Positions 58,509-64,000 of a DNA stretch of 64,000 bases are shown here, piece after piece. Numbering within the stretch: position 1 is the first letter of the stretch; each line of letters opens with the position of its first letter. The stretch comes from Nonomuraea indica. GTDB lineage: Bacteria > Actinomycetota > Actinomycetes > Streptosporangiales > Streptosporangiaceae. The stretch lies in NCBI RefSeq assembly GCF_002850745.1, contig NZ_KZ559473.1, positions 289,687 through 353,686 of the forward strand. Reading direction: 5' to 3'. The translations under genes and the position numbers were made by a program. Under the pieces are notes generated by a model, which was given only the letters and a program-made list of their open reading frames with translations, searched no databases and was not told the origin of the DNA.

Positions 58509-58976
58509 CTGGAGCTCCCGCTGGTGACGGCGCCGGGGCGCCCGCGGACGACGTGGTGGCGGCCCTCGCGACAGGACATCGGCCTTTCCCTCAGACATGG
58601 CGAATCAGTTCGCGACTGCTCGCCCGCTTGAATTCCGCATCCCGTGGCACGTTAGTTTCGGGGCGGGTGGCCGTCAATGATGGGGCGTCCGCCGGGGAAC
58701 GGGACCGCGATTGTCCCGCCATTCCGTCGCTTTTTCTCCGCCGTTGTGCCGCCGTTTCGACGGTGTTCCGGCCGGTGCCGCCGTCTCGCCGGCGGGACGC
58801 CGGATCGCCCCGCCACGCTGCCGCGTTGCGTGCGAGGACATCGCTGCCTACCGTCACGGACATGCCCGCGGGACGGCGCGGGCACCGGCTCGGCATTTCC
58901 CCCCGCGTATCACCGAACAACGGCGGGAAGCCGTCCGCCGCGCTTTTTCCCTTTCCACGCGTGCGGAGGAAAACAC
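58509..58976. other. divergent intergenic region, lanD-like / glycosyltransferase
   Basis: 468 bp. TACCGT at 58849-58854 is a -10 candidate for the glycosyltransferase, giving an untranslated leader of about 115 nt before GGAGG and ATG 58977. The DNA is less biased in third positions than the flanking genes. I looked in all frames for a lanthipeptide precursor with an LLxLQxLE-like leader and Ser/Cys-rich core and found none; short frames here are Arg/Pro-rich and unconvincing. Confidence 0.5.
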
Positions 58977-60293
58977 ATGCGGGTGCTCCTGGTCTCCTAC
59001 GCCGAGAAGACGCATTTCCTCAGCATGGTGCCGTTGGGCTGGGCGTTGCGCACGGCCGGCCACGAGGTGCGGGTGGCGACCCAGCCCGAGCTGGCCGACG
59101 CCGTCGCCGACACGGGGCTCACCGTGGTCCCCGTGGGCCGCGACCACACCCTGTACCGCCACCGCGAGTGGGCGCGGCGGTTCGGCGAGGAGGAGGGGTC
59201 GGGGTTCTTCGACATGGGGGAGAGCTGGCCGGACGACCTGACGTGGCAGGACCTCACCTGGGGATACCGGGAGGTGGTGTCGTGGTGGTGGCGTACCGTC
59301 AACGGCCCGATGGTCGACGACCTGACCGACTTCTGCCTGCGCTGGGAGCCCGACCTGGTGCTCTGGGAGCCGGGGACGTTCGCCGGGGCGGTCGCGGCCC
59401 AGGCCTCGGGCGCCGCCCACGCGCGGGTGCTGTGGAGCGTGGACCTCTTCGGGTGGATGCGCGAGCGGTTCCTGCGCCTGCTGGCCGAGCAGCCGCCGGG
59501 TCGGCGGGAGGACGTGCTGGCCCGGTGGCTCGGCGCGCAGGCCGAGCGCCTCGGCGGCCGGTTCGAGGAGGAGCTGACCCGGGGCCACTTCACCGTCACC
59601 CACATGCCCGCCTCGCTGGGCCGGGCCGACGGCCTGCACTACGTCCCGATGCGGTACGTCCCGTACAACGGACGGGCCGTCGTCCCCGAGTGGCTGCGGC
59701 TGCCGCCCGAACGGCCGCGGGTCTGCCTCAGCCTGGGGCTGTCGGCGACCGAGCGGCTCGGCCGCTACGCCGTCTCCATGCAGGGACTGCTGGACGCGCT
59801 GGGCGACCTCGACGTCGAGGTCGTCGCCACCGTGCCGCCGCGGCAGCGGGCCGAACTGGCGAGCGTGCCGCCCAACACCCGGCTGGTCTCGTTCGTGCCG
59901 CTGCACGCGCTGATGCCCACCTGCTCCGCCGTGATCGACCACGGCGGGCCGGGAACCGTGTGCACGGCGGCGGTCCACGGGGTGCCGCAGCTCATCCTGC
60001 CGCGCCGGCTGCTCGACGACCGGCTGGTCGCCCGGGGGCTCGCCGACCAGGGCATGGCGCTGATGATCCCGAGTGACGACGTCACGGAGGAGACCACCCG
60101 CGACCACCTGCTGCGGCTCCTCGGGGAACCGGACCTGCGCCGGGGAGCGGAGCGGTTGAGGGACGAGATGACCGCCATGCCGGCGCCGAACGACGTCGTC
60201 GCGGAGCTGGAGCGGCTCACGGCCCTTCACCGCGGGGGCGGAGCCGCCCGCCCCGCCGACGGAGGTCCGTCGCGGCGACGCGCCGTCTCGTGA
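58977..60293 (+). CDS. activator-dependent type glycosyltransferase (GT1)
   Basis: 438 residues. The N-terminal acceptor half is MRVLLVSYAEKTHFLSMVPLGWALRTAGHEVRVATQPELADAVADTGLTVVPVGRDH. The C-terminal NDP-sugar half carries LVSFVPLHALMPTCSAVIDHGGPGTVCTAAVHGVPQLILP, the HGGPGT signature of macrolide-type glycosyltransferases (DesVII/EryCIII-like). Many of these need a P450-like activator protein, which is not visible here. It likely attaches the amino sugar made by the neighbouring enzymes to the cluster product. GGAGG precedes ATG 58977. It is the only plus-strand gene of this cluster, convergent with the methyltransferase (9 bp gap). Confidence 0.9.
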   Translation: MRVLLVSYAEKTHFLSMVPLGWALRTAGHEVRVATQPELADAVADTGLTVVPVGRDHTLYRHREWARRFGEEEGSGFFDMGESWPDDLTWQDLTWGYREVVSWWWRTVNGPMVDDLTDFCLRWEPDLVLWEPGTFAGAVAAQASGAAHARVLWSVDLFGWMRERFLRLLAEQPPGRREDVLARWLGAQAERLGGRFEEELTRGHFTVTHMPASLGRADGLHYVPMRYVPYNGRAVVPEWLRLPPERPRVCLSLGLSATERLGRYAVSMQGLLDALGDLDVEVVATVPPRQRAELASVPPNTRLVSFVPLHALMPTCSAVIDHGGPGTVCTAAVHGVPQLILPRRLLDDRLVARGLADQGMALMIPSDDVTEETTRDHLLRLLGEPDLRRGAERLRDEMTAMPAPNDVVAELERLTALHRGGGAARPADGGPSRRRAVS

Positions 60294-60302
60294 CGGGCCG
60301 GG

Positions 60303-61013
60303 TCAGGCCCGTACGCCGAGGAGAAGCCCGCAGTCCCAGGGCGAGCCCTCGACGTGTACGGGCGACAGCCCGCACCGCGTGAACGCCGCCTCGTACTCCT
60401 CCCGGGTGAACAGCGTCAGCTCGAAGCTGTGCGACGAATGGCGCACCCCGGCCTCCGGGTGGGCGGCCATGCAGTGCACGTCGGTGCGGACCCTGCGGCC
60501 GGTGCGCACCGAGTGGGACATGCGGGCCAGTACGGGCTGACGGTCGTCGAACAGCTCGGCGGAGACGTGCCGGGCGTCGAACGTGTCGGGGGACCACCAC
60601 GGCTCGACCACCACCACGCCGCCGCGGACCACGTGCGCCGCCATCCGTGCCAGGGCCGCGTCGAGTTCCTCGGCCGACTGCAGGTGGCCGACGGCGAACA
60701 GGCAGGAGACGGCGTCGTAGGTGCGGCCGAGGTCGAAGTCGCGGATGTCGCCCAGGTGCAGCGGCACACCGGGCAGCGACTCCTTCGCCACGGCCAGCAT
60801 GTCCTGCGACAGGTCCATGCCCGCCACCTCGTCGAACGCCTCGGCGTAGAAGCGCAGGTGGTTGCCGGTGCCGCAGGCCACGTCGAGCAGCGAGGCGGCG
60901 CCGGGCGCGTGGCGCCGGATCCACCGGACGGCGTCGGCGGCCTCGCCCGCGTAGTCCTTGCCCCGGCCCAGGTAGACCCGGTTGTAGCTCTCCGCCAGCT
61001 CCGCTGGGTACAT
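60303..61013 (-). CDS. SAM-dependent aminosugar N-methyltransferase (DesVI-like)
   Basis: 236 residues. The N-terminus YPAELAESYNRVYLGRGKDYAGEAADAV is typical of the DesVI/TylM1 group that N,N-dimethylates NDP-amino sugars. SAM-binding motif SLLDVACGTGNHLRFY (about 41-56); AGMDLSQDMLAVAKE; LGDIRDFDLGRTYDAVSCLFAVGHL. The product would be an NDP-dimethylamino sugar for the glycosyltransferase at 58977. GAGGAG lies a few nt before ATG 61013. The aminotransferase and dehydratase such a pathway needs are not in the window. Confidence 0.88.
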   Translation of the reverse strand: MYPAELAESYNRVYLGRGKDYAGEAADAVRWIRRHAPGAASLLDVACGTGNHLRFYAEAFDEVAGMDLSQDMLAVAKESLPGVPLHLGDIRDFDLGRTYDAVSCLFAVGHLQSAEELDAALARMAAHVVRGGVVVVEPWWSPDTFDARHVSAELFDDRQPVLARMSHSVRTGRRVRTDVHCMAAHPEAGVRHSSHSFELTLFTREEYEAAFTRCGLSPVHVEGSPWDCGLLLGVRA

Positions 61014-61063
61014 CTGCTCCTCGGCTTTCCCGGCCGGCGTCGGGCGGCCGTGTCCCGTCGCGC

Positions 61064-62416
61064 CTAGCGCCCGATCCCGCGGTAGGCGAAGCCCAGCTCC
61101 CGAAGCCGGCCGATCATGTCCCGCGAGTAGTAGGCCCGCCCGTCCACCACGACGCACGAAGGGGCCGCGGCGCGGCGGACCTCGGCGAAGTCCACGGCGT
61201 CGAACTCCTTGTGCCTGGCCAGCACGGCGACGCAGTCGGCGTCACGGACCGCCTCGGCCAGGGACTCCGCCTGGCCCGACCCGAAGGTCTTCTCGGTCTC
61301 CCCGGCCTCCACGAGCGGGTCGTACAGCCTGACCTGTGCCCCCGCCTGCCGCAGCGCGGCCACGACCGGCGCGACCGGGGTGGCCCGCAGGTCACCGGTG
61401 TCGTTCTTGAACGCCAGCCCCAGCACGGCGACCGTGGCCGTCTCGGGGCTCTTGCCCAGCTTGGCCAGTTCCTCGACGACGAGCCGCACGGTGAACCCGG
61501 GCATGGAGTCGTTGACCGTCCGGGCGACGGGGATCGTGCGCAGCTCGACGCCGAGCTCGCGGGCCGAGCGCCACAGCATCCACGGATCCTTGGTCAGGCA
61601 CGAGCCGCCCACCCCGACGCTCGGCAGGAGGACGTTGACGCTGCCCTCGCCCTTGGGGATGGAGTTGGCCGCCGCGATGACCTCCAGCACGTCGACGCCG
61701 GACCTGGCGCAGACCTGGGCGAGCTCGTTGGCCAGGGCGATGTTGTGGTCGACCCACCAGTTGTTCGTCAGCTTGACCAGCTCCGCGGCCTCGATGGACC
61801 CGCAGGGCACCACGTCCACCCCGATGCTCTTCTGCCAGAACACCGCGGCGGCGTCGACGCTGTCCTGGCACCAGCCGCCGATGACGATGGGGAAGCGGCG
61901 CAACTCGCTCAGCGCGACGCCCTCGGACAGGCGTTCCGGGCAGAAGGCCAGGCCGAAGTCGGCGCCGCAGGACAGCCCGGAGCCCTGCAGCAGCGGCGCC
62001 ACGAGCCCGCGTGTGGTGCCCACGGGGACGGTGCTCTTGAAGACCACGAGCTGGCCGGGCCTGATCCGCCGGGCCAGCTCCTCGCAGGCGCCGCGGAGCT
62101 GGGTGTCCACCAGGGTGCCGTCGGGCCGTACCGGGGTGCCGACCGCCACGATGACGATGTCGGTCGAGGACACGGCGTCGTAGTCGGTCGTGACGCTCAG
62201 GAGGGAGGAGGCGATTCCGCGGGCGAGCAGGTCGGGCAGGCCCGGTTCGCGGAACCGGCAGTGCCCGGCGGCCAGCTCCGCGACCAGGGTCTCGTCGTTG
62301 TCCACGCCGACCACGCGGATGCCCTGGTCGGTCAGGGTCGCGGCCACGCACGACCCGACGTAGCCCAGACCGATGACGGACACCGTGATGCTCTCCCAGT
62401 CCGGCAGGAAGCGCAT
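61064..62416 (-). CDS. nucleotide-sugar (UDP-glucose-type) 6-dehydrogenase
   Basis: 450 residues. NAD-binding VSVIGLGYVGSCVAATLTDQGIRVVGVDND, the TPVRPDG loop, FKSTVPVGTTR, and AELVKLTNNWWVDHNIALANELA with the conserved Lys (about 215). The catalytic Cys is in GGSCLTKDP (C273). It oxidises a UDP-hexose at C6 to the uronate. Some motif variations recall UDP-HexNAc dehydrogenases, so the sugar is not fixed. It probably supplies a uronic-acid-type precursor for the sugar attached to the cluster product. ATG 62416 (MRFLPDWESI) is taken; a GTG at 62440 is possible. Confidence 0.92.
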   Translation of the reverse strand: MRFLPDWESITVSVIGLGYVGSCVAATLTDQGIRVVGVDNDETLVAELAAGHCRFREPGLPDLLARGIASSLLSVTTDYDAVSSTDIVIVAVGTPVRPDGTLVDTQLRGACEELARRIRPGQLVVFKSTVPVGTTRGLVAPLLQGSGLSCGADFGLAFCPERLSEGVALSELRRFPIVIGGWCQDSVDAAAVFWQKSIGVDVVPCGSIEAAELVKLTNNWWVDHNIALANELAQVCARSGVDVLEVIAAANSIPKGEGSVNVLLPSVGVGGSCLTKDPWMLWRSARELGVELRTIPVARTVNDSMPGFTVRLVVEELAKLGKSPETATVAVLGLAFKNDTGDLRATPVAPVVAALRQAGAQVRLYDPLVEAGETEKTFGSGQAESLAEAVRDADCVAVLARHKEFDAVDFAEVRRAAAPSCVVVDGRAYYSRDMIGRLRELGFAYRGIGR

Positions 62417-62517
62417 GTCAGCCCCCGAATCTCGTCGCACGGGTGATGTGTCGGTTCATGTCACGCCTTCGTGATCGGTGTGCCCGCGGGGCGTCCGCGG
62501 GCGGGTGCGCCGCCGGA

Positions 62518-62811
62518 TCAGGCGGGGGGAACGGCCTGGCCGTCCTGGGAGATGCGCAGCGCGACGAAGTCGGCCAGGTCGTCAAAGGTCTTGCCCTCGA
62601 ACTGCTGCATGTCCTCCAGCAGGCGCACGTCGTAGATGTCCTCCAGCGTGAGGATGAGCTGCACGACCGAGAACGAGTCGAGGTCGTCCATCTTGCTGGG
62701 CTCGGGCAGCTCGAACTCGGGCTCGCTGGAGGTGAACATCAGGATCGTCATCGCCTGGACCTTGATCTGCGTGATCAGTTCGTTCCGCTCGATCTCGAGC
62801 ATCTCCCTCAT
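62518..62811 (-). CDS. acyl carrier protein
   Basis: 97 residues, acidic four-helix carrier. The phosphopantetheine site is in MDDLDSFSVVQLILTLEDIYDVRL (Ser at about 46 within LDSF). It must be activated by a phosphopantetheinyl transferase encoded elsewhere. In a lanthipeptide-type cluster, a free-standing carrier suggests an acyl or amino-acyl group is loaded and transferred, for instance onto the sugar or the peptide. No ketosynthase or adenylation enzyme is visible in the window, so the loading partner may lie to the right. Confidence 0.88.
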   Translation of the reverse strand: MREMLEIERNELITQIKVQAMTILMFTSSEPEFELPEPSKMDDLDSFSVVQLILTLEDIYDVRLLEDMQQFEGKTFDDLADFVALRISQDGQAVPPA

Positions 62812-62850
62812 GTCCCCTTCGTCAGGTCTTCGCTTCTCGTCGCCGGGCCG

Positions 62851-63411
62851 TCAACGGCCGACCGGGCTCTTCACCAGGCGGTCGAGGAACCTGGTGCCGT
62901 ACTTCTCCCACCGGTCGCGGTGGATCGACAGCACCCGCAGGCTGTGGGCCGTACCGAGATCGCGCAGCTGAGCGGGAGGCTCCGCCTCCTCTGTGATCAT
63001 GGCGGGGAAGGCGGCCAGGGTGTCGAAGTTCCGTGGCGTGGCACAGAAGTAGATCTTGCCGATGGCCCAGGTGGCGAACGCGTGGTTCACCACGAGCATC
63101 GTCGCCTCCAGGCTGATGCCGAACTCGGTCCTCAGCGGGTCGGTGACCACGTCGACGCGCACCTGGCCGAGCTCCGTGTCGAGATGCGTCATCGAGGCGA
63201 AGCCGACCTTGTCCTCGGTGCCGGCCCGGACGATGAAGAACTGGGCGGCCGTCTGCGCCGGATCGTCCGTGCTGGTGGCCAGGAAGGCGTCCAGGTCGGG
63301 CAACCGGCCGAGCCCCTCGCGATCGAGGACCCGCCGCACCTCCGGCCCGGCGACCACCGGGTCGACCGGGACGAGCGACGTGCGCCGCGTCATGACATGG
63401 GGAATGAGCAT
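62851..63411 (-). CDS. GNAT-like acyltransferase (tentative)
   Basis: 186 residues. The middle resembles a GNAT acyltransferase by strand-helix pattern: FFIVRAGTEDKVGFASMTHLDTELGQVRVDVVTDPLRTEFGISLEATMLVVNHAFATWAIGKIYFCATPRN. A clear acetyl-CoA Q/RxxGxG/A loop is not obvious, so this is tentative. Lying next to the carrier protein gene (39 bp gap), it could move an acyl group from the carrier onto the amino sugar or peptide (inference). ATG 63411 is used; ATG 63393 is possible. It is in line with the epimerase upstream. Confidence 0.55.
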   Translation of the reverse strand: MLIPHVMTRRTSLVPVDPVVAGPEVRRVLDREGLGRLPDLDAFLATSTDDPAQTAAQFFIVRAGTEDKVGFASMTHLDTELGQVRVDVVTDPLRTEFGISLEATMLVVNHAFATWAIGKIYFCATPRNFDTLAAFPAMITEEAEPPAQLRDLGTAHSLRVLSIHRDRWEKYGTRFLDRLVKSPVGR

Positions 63412-63462
63412 GGTTCGCCGCCCCTTGTTGATTCGAACTCTGATTCAACGGGACCGGGATTT

Positions 63463-64000
63463 TCAGGCGTCACCCGGCAGGTGCCCGGATTCCCGAAGAT
63501 ACCGATCGATGGCGAGCTGGTAATAGCCCGGCCCGAAGTTCATGCCGGCCAGCTCCGGAATAATTCCGTGGAGCTTCTCCACGGAGAGGCAGTGGGCCGT
63601 CCCGAGCCCGGCGAAATCTCTTTCGGCGCTCACGTCGAGCCGCTTCTCGATATGGTCCACGATCAGCTCGACGCGCACGCAGTCGCCCGAGGCGACGTTC
63701 ACGATCTCCTGCTCGATCCCGGTCTCCAGGAGCCTGTCGATGATCATCACGGCGTCGGACACGTGCAGCAGGTCACGGTAGGCGCCCTGGTAGACCCGCA
63801 CCGACCCCGACAGGATCTGCGTGATCAGCGACGGGATCAGCCTGAACGGCGGCGCGTACGGGCCCAGCATGTAGCACAGCCGCAGGGTCAGGTGGCGGAC
63901 GCCGGAGTCACGGATGAGCGCCTCCAGCCCCAGCTTGTGCCGGCCATACTGGGTCAGCGGGGCCATCGGCTGGTCCTCGCGCCCCCGGCAGTCGCGGCCG
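63463..64000 (-). CDS. NAD-dependent nucleotide-sugar epimerase/dehydratase (5' end outside window)
   Basis: The C-terminal 179 or so codons of a short-chain (extended SDR) enzyme. The catalytic Tyr-x3-Lys is in LTQYGRHKLGLEALI, then LTLRLCYMLGPYAPPFRLIPSLI, VYQGAYRDLLHVSDAVMIIDRLLETG and IVNVASGDCVRVELIVDHIEKRL, all typical of NDP-sugar epimerases and dehydratases. The frame is open through base 64000 (upstream residues REDQP fit the family), so the start is beyond the window. It is the first visible gene of the minus-strand run epimerase, GNAT-like, carrier protein, dehydrogenase, methyltransferase. Confidence 0.9.
   Translation of the reverse strand, partial: GRDCRGREDQPMAPLTQYGRHKLGLEALIRDSGVRHLTLRLCYMLGPYAPPFRLIPSLITQILSGSVRVYQGAYRDLLHVSDAVMIIDRLLETGIEQEIVNVASGDCVRVELIVDHIEKRLDVSAERDFAGLGTAHCLSVEKLHGIIPELAGMNFGPGYYQLAIDRYLRESGHLPGDA

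Noticed and set aside
58591..58920. Short minus-strand frames as lanthipeptide precursors
   Set aside because: They are Arg/Pro-rich, have no LLxLQ-type leader and no Ser-x-x-Ser-x-Cys core; they look like random frames.
58677..58976. Hundred-residue N-terminal extension of the glycosyltransferase
   Set aside because: Extension is Arg/Pro/Cys-rich and unlike the family; ATG 58977 has a strong GGAGG and begins the conserved fold.
62851..63640. Similarity of the segment LGTAHSL in the GNAT-like protein to LGTAHCL in the epimerase
   Set aside because: Only about six residues match and the surrounding DNA differs; probably chance or a weak local duplication.

Overview
This window is chromosomal DNA from a high-GC actinomycete. 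Coding sequence is very G+C rich with strong third-position G/C bias, GTG starts are common, many promoters look leaderless (TANNNT 6-7 nt before the start codon), and there is an IdeR/DmdR-type iron box. The gene content (class III lanthipeptide synthetase, LuxR-type ATPase regulators, several sugar ABC systems, mycobacterial-type 4-TM holin family protein, TypA) fits Streptosporangiales, perhaps Nonomuraea or a relative. That placement is inference, not a measurement. I see no phage, integrase, IS element or CRISPR array.

Left part (1-21 kb): a truncated membrane-anchored protein, a membrane protein divergent from a NarL-type two-component system, typA, a large LuxR-type ATPase regulator flanked by two stand-alone fragments of adenylate-forming (ANL) enzymes, an alpha/beta hydrolase, an aldehyde dehydrogenase, a 1008-residue secreted M14 carboxypeptidase, a secreted coiled-coil protein, a GH1 beta-glucosidase with a divergent TetR regulator, an aldo/keto reductase with a divergent MerR regulator, and a PbpA homologue that has lost all three transpeptidase motifs. 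A run of about ten 17-19 bp palindromic tandem repeats follows it.

Carbohydrate region (21-39 kb): an ABC exporter-type half transporter; a binding protein plus two permeases under a LacI-type operator; a tightly overlapping seven-gene minus-strand operon (ribose/xylose-type ABC importer, two FGGY kinases, a histidine-family phosphatase, a 2-hydroxyacid dehydrogenase) behind a SorC-type regulator; an ArsR-like regulator with a divergent MFS exporter; and a LacI regulator whose upstream palindrome matches the operator 15 kb away.

Middle (39-47.5 kb): FAD monooxygenase, a frameshifted small membrane protein, an iron-boxed FhuF-like reductase, a cysteine-dioxygenase-like plus amidohydrolase pair divergent from a second LacI regulator with a three-site operator array, a 4-TM holin-family protein, ApbE, OsmC, a nucleoside hydrolase and a tRNA-Lys with a strong terminator.

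Right part (47.6-64 kb) is the most interesting. A Crp-type regulator and a small 'ADTKA' membrane protein of the Pycsar-effector type sit beside a four-gene operon: nucleotide-cyclase-like protein, NTPase-like protein with an alpha-helical repeat tail, SPFH-like protein and DUF4407 membrane protein. I read this as an elaborated Pycsar-like signalling or defence cassette. Next to it begins a biosynthetic cluster that runs off the right edge: LanKC (class III lanthionine synthetase), a LanD-like flavoprotein, an ABC ATPase, an activator-dependent type glycosyltransferase, an aminosugar N-methyltransferase, an NDP-sugar dehydrogenase, an acyl carrier protein, a GNAT-like protein and an NDP-sugar epimerase. 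It may make a glycosylated, possibly acylated lanthipeptide. No precursor peptide is visible in the window.
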